Assembly (NCBI GenBank): GCA_963974345.1
Contig: CAXBBW010000001.1
Span: 62,001-126,000 of the forward strand
DNA length: 64,000 nt
DNA from: RHLJ01 sp963974345
GTDB lineage: Bacteria > Bacteroidota > Rhodothermia > Balneolales > Balneolaceae
Direction: 5' to 3'
A model generated the notes under the pieces. It was given only the letters and a program-made list of their open reading frames with translations. It was not told where the DNA came from and searched no databases. Positions 7,955 through 17,300 of the stretch are shown here, in pieces. The position numbers and the translations under genes were made by a program. Every line of letters begins with the position of its first letter. The stretch's first letter is position 1.

Positions 7955-8403
7955 AAATTCTCCCTGTTATTAATAGTTGATAAATTCTTCTTTGATACAT
8001 CTACAACAAATTTATTACGAATAAACTTCCTTCCAATTAATAAAGGATATTTCATTTCAGAGCGATCGGTAAGTGAAAGCTCAATTTTATATATGTTATC
8101 AAACATTCCTATTTCTGTTCGAATGAAAAACCTTAACTCACTAGCTCCATTAGAACTTTTAACTTCACGTTTATCAAATATAGGTAGTTCAATGAGTTTA
8201 TCGTTGTAAGAAGGATGTTCTGGATCTAAGAGATTAAATCTAATCCAAAAGTTATCCTTTTTTTTAAACTCTTCGATATGATGACAATGAAGGCTCGAAG
8301 TAAAAGCGCCTGTATCTATTTTAGCCTCAATATTAGTAATATCCCAAATAGGAAGGTCCACTAATTCAATTCTGCCAACGGTATGTAGTTTTTTTGTTTT
8401 CAA
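7951..8403 (-). CDS. Retropepsin-like/ATP-dependent zinc protease family protein (RimB-like)
   Basis: A 150-residue protein of the RimK-linked family often annotated as ATP-dependent zinc protease. The aspartyl-protease-like loop KIDTGAFTSSLH contains Asp30-Thr31-Gly32, and YPLLIGRKFI near the C-terminus resembles the second conserved retropepsin strand. The only usable start is TTG at 8401-8403, because an in-frame stop lies 18 bases upstream and no ATG or GTG occurs between. It is the first gene of the RimK cassette. Whether it is truly a protease is unproven for this protein. Confidence 0.85.
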   Translation of the reverse strand: MKTKKLHTVGRIELVDLPIWDITNIEAKIDTGAFTSSLHCHHIEEFKKKDNFWIRFNLLDPEHPSYNDKLIELPIFDKREVKSSNGASELRFFIRTEIGMFDNIYKIELSLTDRSEMKYPLLIGRKFIRNKFVVDVSKKNLSTINNRENF

Positions 8404-8499
8404 TACATAACCAAAATACTATTATTTAAACTCTTCTAAATACAATTCTAACTAATTTTTATGTTTTACTAATTTCAATAATTAATACTTTAGTTTTAT

Positions 8500-9027
8500 A
8501 TGAAAATATTTTCAACAGCATTATTTATTCTGCTTTTTTCATTCTTTGAAAAAGGTTATTCACAATCTGTTTCTGGACCTCCAATAGTTCAATCTAGGAA
8601 TATTATGAACACTGTATATGTGGAATATAGAGGGAATGCTTTTTTCGGTTCACTAAATTATGATTTGATATTTGATTCTGATTATGGATTAAGAATAGGA
8701 GTTTCACCAGGTTTATTACTTATTGATAATGAGAACTCTGATACAGAATCAGATAATAAGTATGACTTAACTGGGCTAGTAAGTGCATTTAAGCTAATAG
8801 GTTCGAATTCCCATAAAGTTGAAGCTGGTTTAGGAGCTATTTTTGGTGAATCTAAAACTCAAAGAGATGATGATAAACCAGCAGTTCCAGCTGTAGTATT
8901 AAATGTCGGCTATCGATTTATAACTCAAAAAGAAAAAGGACTAAATTTTCGAACAATGTTTACTCCTTCGCTTAGTAAAAATGGACTTATACCTTGGTTC
9001 GGAGCTTCAATTGGAATTTCATTTTAA
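8500..9027 (+). CDS. Secreted small outer-membrane-like protein
   Basis: A 175-residue protein with a Sec signal peptide (KIFSTALFILLFSFFEKGYSQS, cleavage after ~21). The mature part alternates hydrophobic and polar residues (NTVYVEYRGNAFFGSLNYDLIF, YGLRIGVSPGLLLI) and ends with WFGASIGISF, an aromatic C-terminal strand typical of outer-membrane barrels. Its size suggests an 8-strand barrel. I cannot assign a function. It is divergent from the RimK cassette and only 10 bp upstream of the aldolase-like gene. Confidence 0.75.
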   Translation: MKIFSTALFILLFSFFEKGYSQSVSGPPIVQSRNIMNTVYVEYRGNAFFGSLNYDLIFDSDYGLRIGVSPGLLLIDNENSDTESDNKYDLTGLVSAFKLIGSNSHKVEAGLGAIFGESKTQRDDDKPAVPAVVLNVGYRFITQKEKGLNFRTMFTPSLSKNGLIPWFGASIGISF

Positions 9028-9037
9028 ACAGATTTAA

Positions 9038-10126
9038 ATGATTACAGATACGTCACTAGTTCTAAATAGTAATAAAGTGCAGTCTAATATCCAGAAAATG
9101 GCACGTAAAGCAGAAATTTTAAATGTTGAATTTCGACCTCATTTTAAAACACACCAATCCCATATAATTGGGAGTTGGTTTAGAGAGCAGGGTGTAAAAG
9201 GAATTACGGTCTCTTCGATTAAAATGGCAGAATATTTTGCTAAGGCTGGTTGGGAAAGCATAACTATTGCATTTCCTGCTAATATCCTTGAAATAAATAA
9301 ATTAAGTGAACTTAGCTCAAAAATTGATTTGCGAGTTCTTGCTACTAATATAGAAGTTCTCAAATTACTTGATTCTCAACTTACACATGAAGTTGGAATT
9401 TATATTGAGTTAGATCCTGGATATCATCGAAGTGGAATACCAATCCTGGATTTTGATAGTATTAGGAAAACAAAACAAGTAATTATATCTGCTAAAAATT
9501 TAAGGTTCGAAGGTTTTTATACTCATGCAGGACATTCATATAAATGTCGATCGAAAAAAGAAATAAGTAAGCTTTCTTCAGCTATTTTGAACGATCTTCA
9601 ACTTCTGAAATCGGAATTCAATGATCCTATTTGTTTTGGTGATACCCCCTCCTGTTCAGTTTTAGATAATTTTGGAGTAATTGATCAAATTAGTGCGGGG
9701 AATTTCGTTTTTTATGATTGGACACAGTTTAATATTGGTTCATGTGATATTAATGAAATTGCAATCGCAATGTATTGCCCTGTTGTAGCAAAATATCCAG
9801 AACGAAATGAACTCCTGATTCATGGTGGAGCGGTTCATTTTTCAAAGGATTCTTTTCAGGAAATAAATGGAGTTCCTTATTATGGTATAGTTGCTGAAAA
9901 ATTAAATAAAGGTTGGGGAAATCCAATTGAAGGAAATATTCTTAAATCAATTTCTCAGGAACATGGAATTGTATCATGTACCACTTCCTTTTTTGAAAAA
10001 ATGGCTGTTGGTGATTTAATTCCTATTCTTCCCATTCATTCTTGTCTTTCTGCTGATGTGATGGGTGAATATTTTACCCTTGATGAAAAGCATATTGACC
10101 ATATGAATCAAAAAGTATTTAGATAG
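9038..10126 (+). CDS. PLP-dependent D-threonine aldolase / D-serine dehydratase-like enzyme
   Basis: A cytoplasmic fold-type III PLP enzyme related to alanine racemase. FRPHFKTHQ places the Schiff-base Lys at residue 37. GFYTHAGHSYK and the C-terminal HSC (His334, Cys336) match the metal-binding H-x-C(D) site of the eukaryotic-type D-serine dehydratase/D-threonine aldolase family. At 362 residues it is complete. It would cleave or deaminate beta-hydroxy D-amino acids; which one cannot be told from sequence. A shared terminator follows its stop. Confidence 0.87.
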   Translation: MITDTSLVLNSNKVQSNIQKMARKAEILNVEFRPHFKTHQSHIIGSWFREQGVKGITVSSIKMAEYFAKAGWESITIAFPANILEINKLSELSSKIDLRVLATNIEVLKLLDSQLTHEVGIYIELDPGYHRSGIPILDFDSIRKTKQVIISAKNLRFEGFYTHAGHSYKCRSKKEISKLSSAILNDLQLLKSEFNDPICFGDTPSCSVLDNFGVIDQISAGNFVFYDWTQFNIGSCDINEIAIAMYCPVVAKYPERNELLIHGGAVHFSKDSFQEINGVPYYGIVAEKLNKGWGNPIEGNILKSISQEHGIVSCTTSFFEKMAVGDLIPILPIHSCLSADVMGEYFTLDEKHIDHMNQKVFR

Positions 10127-10136
10127 TTACTGATAT

Positions 10137-10173
10137 AAAAAAGGCTCCCTAAGGAGCCCTTTATCTATTTTTC
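10137..10173. terminator. Bidirectional terminator between convergent genes
   Basis: GGCTCC (10143-10148) and GGAGCC (10153-10158) form a GC-rich stem with a CTAA loop. It is flanked by six A on the left, giving U on the minus strand, and CTTTATCTATTTTT on the right. It sits exactly between the convergent genes ending at 10126 and 10165 and can serve both. Confidence 0.9.
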
Positions 10174-13100
10174 TATTCCGGGTAGATCTAATTTAGTAGG
10201 TGATGAACTTTCCCATATAAAAGTTCCCGCAGTTACTTTTTGAGGATAAACCTGATCTAAATTATTAGCATCATATAACCTTCCATTTTTCATTACATGT
10301 GATATAGTATTCGTATTTCGGAGGTCTACTAATGGATTACCATCTAAGATTACTAGATCAGCTAATTTCCCAGCCTCAATCGACCCAAGATCTCCATCCA
10401 GACCTATTGCTTCTGCGCCAATAATTGTAGCTACTCTAATAGCATCCAAATTATCCATTCCACCCGAAGCTACAGACCACAATTCCCAATGGTAACCTAG
10501 CCCTTCTAACTGTCCATGACTACCAACACCAGCTAAAGCACCTGCTTCAACCAACTTGGTCATAGTTTCACCATGTTTCTTGAACACATGCTCGTCATCA
10601 CGAAACCAACCTGGTCTTCGTCTAGTATTATTTGCAAGTACTGAGTATGGAGTGTATTTACTTAGTTTTGGATCATCATAAGGGTTTTCGCGGGAGTAAT
10701 AATAATTTTCAGCCCATGGTCCACCATAAGAAACTAATAAAGTAGGTGTTACCGCCATTTTAGCTTCTGCGATGGTCTGAACTACATCATTATAAATTGG
10801 GTAGATTGGTAGTGAGTGCTCATGTCCTGGGTATCCATCAATAAGCTGAGTCATATTTAACTTCCAATCAAGTGCACCTTCAGTTGTTGGCATGATACTT
10901 TGCTCACGAGCTGCCATCAAAATCCATTGACGTTGTTCTCTGTTACCAGCAAGGTACATTTTGATTGTTTTAGTATCATAGTACTTGCTGTATTGCTTCA
11001 TTACATCTTTTGCATGGTCGAGGCTTTTTATATTGTAAGCCCAATATCCAAGTCCGGGACCAGTAGAATATACTCTTGGCCCAGCCATCATTCCTGCATC
11101 AACCATATCTGAGTAGGTTAAAACATCAGTACTAGCTGTTTGAGGATCCCGTGTTGTCGTAACTCCATAAGCGAGGTTTGCTGCATAATTATAGATTTTC
11201 TGCTTGTGTATACCCCAATTTGGCCACATGTGTGCGTGTGTATCTACAAATCCAGGAGTTATAGTTTTACCACTCATATCCATTACTTCTGCTCCTGATG
11301 GTGCTGTAATATTAGTACCAACTTGAACGATTCGATTATTTTCAATCAAAACATCTCCACGTTCGATCACTTCATTACCATTTGCTGTAATGATACGTGC
11401 ATTCTTTAAAAGAATAGTTCCTACGGGAATATCTTTTTCATAGGTAACTTCAATCGAAAGCTCTAAAGGCTGATATTTAGTGTCTTTTTTATCATCTTTT
11501 GATTTATCCTCAGTCTCTTCATCTGAATCTGTATCACCTTCTTCAGTGTCATTTTCATTAGCTTCTTCTTTCTTTTTCTCTTCTTCTATTTTTTTAGCCG
11601 CTTTTACACTGTCTTCAAAAATTTCAGCATCATCCAAATCATAGATAAAATGACCATTTCCAATTGACCAATGAACTTTGCTTGCATCCCAACTCCAAGT
11701 CGGAAATTGTCCGCCAATTTCAGTGAGTTTTTTTGAAGGAAATTGTGCATTTGAGGCGTTTGCGACTGAAATCGAAGGGGTATCTCCACCAGTAACTGGC
11801 ACAGTTACTACGTAAACATCGTTATTGATTAATGCCATAGCTTGATCTCCGCTAGGCGCCATAGTAATCATGGAAGCACTTGATGGAGGATTGCTTTCTT
11901 TTGCGAATTCATCTTCAGGATGTAAGATATCCATTGGAGTTAAGAAATTGGGACTTTCCTTAATCTTTGTTTCAAGATCACCAAAAGGAGAGTATGTTGT
12001 AATACCAGTTATTTTAACATGACTTTTTTCATCAGTTCCATCCCATCGAAGAGAAACTAAGGTTCCTCCCATACTAAAATGAATTCGATCATTTTTATCT
12101 ATAAAATGTGGATTTGATCGACCTTCAGAGGGAGCAATTAAATTAGAAACTCCTCCTTTTGAATTAATCCAAATTATATCAGAGCCTGAGCTTGGAGATC
12201 CAGGTCCAAATGCATCTTTATAGCTCTGTTCAGCTGCTTTATAAGCAACAATTCGATCTCCAGTTTTATTAAATACGGGAGATGTATAAATACCTCTTTC
12301 TGATGTTAGTTTTGTTGGATTTAGCCTTCTTGCATTTGGTTCCAAAGAATAAATAGCTCCACCCTCTCCTTCATCCCAAGTTACATAAGCTAGCTTCTTA
12401 CCATCTGGAGACCATGCAGGCATGGCTTCAGTGATTGGTGTATTTGTTAAACGTTTAGGTTCTCCATCCGGAAGTTGTTGAACATAAAGATCATTAAGTA
12501 CAGTAAAAGCTAACCAATTACCATCTGGGGATGGTACTACATCCCTAATTTGAGTAGCAATAACTTCTTTTTCATCGCTAATTGGATATTTGAAATGTAC
12601 AGCAGGACCTAACTCTAGTTCAGTTTTAACTGTAAAAGGTATTTCTGTAGCATTTCCACCACTTATAGGAATTCTATTTAATTTCCCACCATAGAAAGCG
12701 ATAATACTATTATTATCTGATGTGAATGACATTCCAGGTAGAACTCCTAAAGTTGCCTGAGATTCCATGTCATCTCTTTGAACTGGATATGCTAACCAAC
12801 GTTCATCACCATTTTTTAAATTATGAAGAACAAGTCCTGTTTTGTCTTCAAAACGAGTTCCATATACAAGCCATTTACCATCACTAGAAGTAACAGGAGT
12901 AAAAGCTGAGCCATATCTTGAAGTGACAGTAGTTCGATCTCCAGTTTCACGATCATAACGACCTACCTGATACTGTGGGAACTGCGCATTATAATTCCAT
13001 GATCCGTTACGTTGAGAAAAATAAATATATCGACCTTCGAATCCCACAACTGGATCTGTGGTTTTTAGGTTTTCAGGAGTTGATATTAAAGCAGTACCTC

Positions 13101-13650
13101 CACCACCATCTTTATGATACATCCATAGCTTAGCTACTCCCTTTCCTTTTGACCCAATTAGATAATCACCATCTGGAGTCCAATCCACAGCAAAATACCC
13201 ATTCGATTTTCCACTAGTGACTTGAGTAACTTCAGAAGTATCTTCAAGATTTATGTAATAAATATTATCTGAACCATGAGCGTCAGATATATAGGCTAAA
13301 GACTTTCCGTCAGGACTGTACCTTGGTTTGGAGTCGAATGCCATTCCATCAGTTATTTGAATGGCTTCTCCACCAGAAATCGGGATTTCATAAATATCCC
13401 CCATGAAATCAAAAGCAATTTTAGAACCGTCTGGGCTAACGTCCACTGACATCCATGTCCCTTCATTACTTTCTATTTCTACAGTTCTACCGGGGTTCAT
13501 GGGTAGATTTTTGCTCTTTTTATTGATTGTTACAGAATCAGAATCAGCTCTAGCGGTAATCATTCGATTAAAATCTTGTGCGGATATTGATGCAGAAAAA
13601 ACAAAAAGCATCAAAAAAATAGCACACTTAATTATGTGTTTGCTATACAT
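10165..13650 (-). CDS. Secreted TolB-type propeller plus amidohydrolase protein
   Basis: An 1161-residue exported protein. A Sec signal peptide (IFLMLFVFSASISAQD, cleavage near 25) is followed by WD40-like/TolB repeats of the form SPDGxxLAY/AF (about residues 60-670). Next comes a strongly acidic-basic linker (~690-735) and then a metal-dependent amidohydrolase domain from ~745 (ILLKNARIITANG) with GFVDTHAHMWP (His ~804/806) and a late VILDGNPL segment. Large proteins of this architecture are common in Bacteroidota and are presumed periplasmic peptidase-like or dipeptidase-like hydrolases; the substrate is unknown. A terminator follows the stop. Confidence 0.9.
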   Translation of the reverse strand: MYSKHIIKCAIFLMLFVFSASISAQDFNRMITARADSDSVTINKKSKNLPMNPGRTVEIESNEGTWMSVDVSPDGSKIAFDFMGDIYEIPISGGEAIQITDGMAFDSKPRYSPDGKSLAYISDAHGSDNIYYINLEDTSEVTQVTSGKSNGYFAVDWTPDGDYLIGSKGKGVAKLWMYHKDGGGGTALISTPENLKTTDPVVGFEGRYIYFSQRNGSWNYNAQFPQYQVGRYDRETGDRTTVTSRYGSAFTPVTSSDGKWLVYGTRFEDKTGLVLHNLKNGDERWLAYPVQRDDMESQATLGVLPGMSFTSDNNSIIAFYGGKLNRIPISGGNATEIPFTVKTELELGPAVHFKYPISDEKEVIATQIRDVVPSPDGNWLAFTVLNDLYVQQLPDGEPKRLTNTPITEAMPAWSPDGKKLAYVTWDEGEGGAIYSLEPNARRLNPTKLTSERGIYTSPVFNKTGDRIVAYKAAEQSYKDAFGPGSPSSGSDIIWINSKGGVSNLIAPSEGRSNPHFIDKNDRIHFSMGGTLVSLRWDGTDEKSHVKITGITTYSPFGDLETKIKESPNFLTPMDILHPEDEFAKESNPPSSASMITMAPSGDQAMALINNDVYVVTVPVTGGDTPSISVANASNAQFPSKKLTEIGGQFPTWSWDASKVHWSIGNGHFIYDLDDAEIFEDSVKAAKKIEEEKKKEEANENDTEEGDTDSDEETEDKSKDDKKDTKYQPLELSIEVTYEKDIPVGTILLKNARIITANGNEVIERGDVLIENNRIVQVGTNITAPSGAEVMDMSGKTITPGFVDTHAHMWPNWGIHKQKIYNYAANLAYGVTTTRDPQTASTDVLTYSDMVDAGMMAGPRVYSTGPGLGYWAYNIKSLDHAKDVMKQYSKYYDTKTIKMYLAGNREQRQWILMAAREQSIMPTTEGALDWKLNMTQLIDGYPGHEHSLPIYPIYNDVVQTIAEAKMAVTPTLLVSYGGPWAENYYYSRENPYDDPKLSKYTPYSVLANNTRRRPGWFRDDEHVFKKHGETMTKLVEAGALAGVGSHGQLEGLGYHWELWSVASGGMDNLDAIRVATIIGAEAIGLDGDLGSIEAGKLADLVILDGNPLVDLRNTNTISHVMKNGRLYDANNLDQVYPQKVTAGTFIWESSSPTKLDLPGIEK

Positions 13651-13772
13651 AAATAGTACCTCAGTTGTAGTAGTTTATTTAATTAATCAGGATGTAATGT
13701 AAGTAAAATCTCTTTAGGTACGAAGTTACAAAAGGTAACATGATTTACACTTTGATAGATTTTGTTTTATAA

Positions 13773-16160
13773 TTAGAAAAGAACTGTTAGTCCAAGATTG
13801 TTACCATAGTTTCCTATCAACCTTCGGCTGAATTCAACATACATGAATCCAAAAATTTTAAAAGCTGCTATACCTAGTTCAGCTTGTGTTTCTGAATTTG
13901 AATAAGGAAGAAAAGGTTCTAATGATGCTTTTTCATCTATTACACCAATTGTAAAAAAGGTTGCCAAATGAATCCCACTTTTTTGAATAAAGTTGAATGG
14001 TGCTTTTCGAGTAATTGAACTGCCAAACTTATATTTAACCTTAATCAGTGATACACGGTAGCCAATTGGCTCTTTAAAACTGATGGTATTGAATGGTCGA
14101 ACTCTTACGTAATCATCTAATACAAAGCCATTATAGCCAAATAGCCTTTGATTAGGTGTTCCAGAATCTGATGCTCCTGTTATAATTTCACTTTGAATAA
14201 AATGTGAACTAAAAACTGGAATGTTTAAGCTTAATCCAATTCTGTAGCGGTTATAATCGAAGTCACTACCCCAATTAGAAACTCCTTTTTCAAGCTTTCC
14301 ATCAATAAGCCATCCAAAATCTCGAACGTTATAATCACGTAAAAACTGAGTTCTTAAATATTTTCTTGTATCGTGATGGAAGTGAATAGATACCCCTTTT
14401 AAGTTCCCATTCTGAGTAGGATAAACTGTGTCATTATTTGGATAAAGTAATGGATCAACTTCTCCGAAAAGAGAAAAATCGGTAGCACTATTTAAACTTG
14501 AATGTTCTTCATTTAAATAAAGAACACGAATAAATGATTCTATATCAAATCGATACCGCAACCCAAGCTGAGTACCTTTTCTTTGAAAATAATTATTTAC
14601 GATACTACCGAAGAGTAACGAACTCATTGATTGTCTGAAATCGTAAAAATCTAAGGGTGTACGATTATATTCATAGTCTTGGTATTGAACTGTAATCTGA
14701 TTTTGATAAGTAAATTCAGGTGCAAAGGCTGTTCCTGGGATATAATGATGTGCTTTAAATTTGTAACTGAGTTCTTTATTGGAAAAGCCATATCCACTAA
14801 TTGCACGATATTCATAATCAGAGTGAATGGGAGTTCTTAATCCTAATCCCAAATAATGACCTTCTACCCTATTAAAATGATAAATATCACTCAGGTTTGT
14901 TAAATAGAAACGCTCTAATTGATAAGGCAACCTGAAAAAATTACTCATAACAGACATGCCTAACCTGAGAGTTCTGTTCTTCTCTGTATATGATTGAGCT
15001 TCAGATAGATAAATAGAGTTTTCATTTTTTGAATTGATTGAAAGTGAATCCCAAAAAACTGTTTTTCTCCTATGAGCATTGGGTGAAATTATACTCGTAT
15101 TGAGTTCTAAGTCATTTGATTTTAAATCTGGTGGATTTATTGAATAGTTAATCCATTTCCATTCATCTTTATAAATAATAGGATTTGAAGTACCAAAGAA
15201 GCTTAACCGAGCTGAGAGCTTAGTTTCATCTGGAAGCCAAAACTCATCTATTTTATGATAAGTTTGCACATATCTTAGCTTAGAAATACTAAACAATCCA
15301 TTACTCGTTGATGCGTATTCATTTAGAGTGACATCTATGCCTAAAATGGTCGATGTAAATTCATCATACCAAATTGAGCCATTAAATAGAGGTCTATTAT
15401 TAAATTTTGGCTTAGCAGAAATTTTAATTGTCCCTTCTGGCCATGTAGAATCAGCTGGTGAGTCTGATAAGTAATAAAATCTACCTGCTCTTTTTGAAAT
15501 TGGACCTACAACGGTAATATCTTCAGTAAGTACACTTAAAGGTACTAATTCCTGATTTAGGTTTAAAGGAGGGCCACCTGTAGAAAAGAAATCGTATTCA
15601 CTAAAAAAGTTCTTACTTGCTCTGTTTGCTAATATGGTTTCAGTAAAACGCTCCGGTTTTAGAATATGCTTCACTTTAGTAAAACGTTCGGAAAACGCAG
15701 TAGCAGTAAATGAGTTCGTACTATTCTTTTGGGATTGATTTGATCCTAATATTGCTAGTTTATATATGTCTGCTGTATAAGTTTTTAATCCACTATTTAG
15801 TTTATTTCTATTAACAGCTAATTCTTGGACTTTACGAGTTACTCTATCAGCACTAATCACAATCTCGTCCATTAATAATAAGTCAGGAGCTAGATTTACA
15901 TTAACTACGATTGTTTCATTTGGACGAACTATTACTGTAATAAGAGTATCAATATATGATAGGCTACTAAAACGAACGGCAAAACTTCCAGGATTTAAAG
16001 AAATGCTATAAACTCCATCATCATTAGAATACGTACCAGATAATGTTCCTTCCTTAACAATATTTGCAAGTGGTATTGTTTCTCCAGTTGTTGCATCATA
16101 AACTGTACCTGTAAGAATCCCCTTTTGTGCTAAAATAGTCTGTTGAAATCCAGATAGCAT
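13773..16160 (-). CDS. Outer-membrane protein with carboxypeptidase-regulatory domain and DUF5686-type barrel
   Basis: A 795-residue protein. An N-terminal Ig-like carboxypeptidase-regulatory domain (GTVYDATTGETIPLANIV... NDDGVYSISL, about 15-95) is followed by the DUF5686 helical segment (IVISADRVTRKVQELAVNRN) and a long C-terminal beta-barrel ending YGNNLGLTVLF. This is the pattern of Bacteroidota outer-membrane proteins related to SusC-like plugs, without a full TonB receptor. The ATG used here leaves only ~12 residues before the mature domain. In-frame codons just upstream would encode a better signal peptide (NNLLRLVFIIF), but they contain no ATG, GTG or TTG before the stop at 16263-16265. 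Confidence 0.82.
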   Translation of the reverse strand: MLSGFQQTILAQKGILTGTVYDATTGETIPLANIVKEGTLSGTYSNDDGVYSISLNPGSFAVRFSSLSYIDTLITVIVRPNETIVVNVNLAPDLLLMDEIVISADRVTRKVQELAVNRNKLNSGLKTYTADIYKLAILGSNQSQKNSTNSFTATAFSERFTKVKHILKPERFTETILANRASKNFFSEYDFFSTGGPPLNLNQELVPLSVLTEDITVVGPISKRAGRFYYLSDSPADSTWPEGTIKISAKPKFNNRPLFNGSIWYDEFTSTILGIDVTLNEYASTSNGLFSISKLRYVQTYHKIDEFWLPDETKLSARLSFFGTSNPIIYKDEWKWINYSINPPDLKSNDLELNTSIISPNAHRRKTVFWDSLSINSKNENSIYLSEAQSYTEKNRTLRLGMSVMSNFFRLPYQLERFYLTNLSDIYHFNRVEGHYLGLGLRTPIHSDYEYRAISGYGFSNKELSYKFKAHHYIPGTAFAPEFTYQNQITVQYQDYEYNRTPLDFYDFRQSMSSLLFGSIVNNYFQRKGTQLGLRYRFDIESFIRVLYLNEEHSSLNSATDFSLFGEVDPLLYPNNDTVYPTQNGNLKGVSIHFHHDTRKYLRTQFLRDYNVRDFGWLIDGKLEKGVSNWGSDFDYNRYRIGLSLNIPVFSSHFIQSEIITGASDSGTPNQRLFGYNGFVLDDYVRVRPFNTISFKEPIGYRVSLIKVKYKFGSSITRKAPFNFIQKSGIHLATFFTIGVIDEKASLEPFLPYSNSETQAELGIAAFKIFGFMYVEFSRRLIGNYGNNLGLTVLF

Positions 16161-16278
16161 AAAAATGATGAATACTAAACGCAGCAGATTGTTTGCGTAC
16201 TTAGAATAAGTAGATGTCTCCTGATCTGTCTTAATTTTTCTAGGTATTAAGGTTCTAGCCTGTTATGGGCTTGATATT

Positions 16279-17292
16279 TTATTGTACTCCGGGCTCTAAT
16301 AAGCGAATGGATTTATCATTAGCATTTATCGTTGCCTGAATACCCACCGGAAGTGTGATGTTTTTTTCTTGATGGCTTATCATAGCTCCATAGAATGCGG
16401 GAATATCTAATAAAGAAATATGATCATCAAATACTTCTTTCAAAGTAAGACTGTTTTCCCCCCCCGAACAATCTGTACATTTACCAAATACTAATCCATT
16501 AATTTTACTTAGAATACCTGAAAGTTTAAGCTGAGTAAGCATTCTATCTACTCTGTATACATCTTCCCCTATATCTTCTAAAAACAATATTGCACCATCA
16601 AAATCAGGTAAATAATCAGAGCCAATTAGTGAAGTAAGAACGGTGAGGTTTCCTCCTAAAAGTTTACCTGATGCTACACCAGAATGTATCACAAAACTAT
16701 CTTCTTGATCATCTGGTATATGAAATTCAGCATTCTTAGCATTTATTAAAACTTCATCCCATGAATTAAGAGTAAATTCATTCCAATCTGACTTTCCAAC
16801 AGGACCGTGAAAAGTTACTAATCCTGTTTTTTTATTAATTGCCATGTGCAAAGACGTGATATCACTAAAGCCAATTAAAGGTTTTGGATTCGATTTAATC
16901 ACATTAAAATCAATAAAAGGAAGTATTCGGTTACACCCCCAACCTCCTCTTACACAAAGAATTGCTTCAACCTCCTCGTCAGAAAACATATCAATGAGAT
17001 CTTGAGCTCTGTCTACATCCTTACCTGCTAAATACCCATTACTGTCTTTAACATGTTTTCCTAGCTTTAACTTATAGCCCAATTTTTCAAGGTTAGAAAC
17101 CATGGTATCAAATTGATCGGGATTATAAATTGGACTTGCTGGTGCTACTAGGCCAAGTGTAGCTCCTTTTTTAATTCGTTTTGGCTTAATTAAAGTTGAG
17201 TTATTAATTAAATTACCATCGAAGCTTTTAAACAAACCTGAAGTTATACCCAGACCTGTTAACGATAAAAAGTTTTTTCTTGAAATACTCAT
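16279..17292 (-). CDS. LD-carboxypeptidase (peptidase family S66)
   Basis: An S66 enzyme that removes the terminal D-Ala from tetrapeptide stems in peptidoglycan recycling. VAPASP at 49-54, the RGGWGCNRIL loop at 115-124, GFSDIT at 141-146, LEDIGE with Glu239 and SHQEKN with His307 match the family, and 337 residues is normal. The nucleophile loop contains no Ser: Cys120 and Asn121 occupy the positions where Ser is expected. The N-terminus SRKNFLSLTGLG resembles a Tat signal, but with RK instead of RR, so it is probably exported. It lies 8 bp downstream of nadD. Confidence 0.85.
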   Translation of the reverse strand: MSISRKNFLSLTGLGITSGLFKSFDGNLINNSTLIKPKRIKKGATLGLVAPASPIYNPDQFDTMVSNLEKLGYKLKLGKHVKDSNGYLAGKDVDRAQDLIDMFSDEEVEAILCVRGGWGCNRILPFIDFNVIKSNPKPLIGFSDITSLHMAINKKTGLVTFHGPVGKSDWNEFTLNSWDEVLINAKNAEFHIPDDQEDSFVIHSGVASGKLLGGNLTVLTSLIGSDYLPDFDGAILFLEDIGEDVYRVDRMLTQLKLSGILSKINGLVFGKCTDCSGGENSLTLKEVFDDHISLLDIPAFYGAMISHQEKNITLPVGIQATINANDKSIRLLEPGVQ

Positions 17293-17300
17293 GATGTAAT

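Noticed and set aside
13725..13739. GTTAC-AAAAG-GTAAC palindrome upstream of the amidohydrolase gene as an operator
   Set aside because: Five-base arms are expected by chance in AT-rich sequence.
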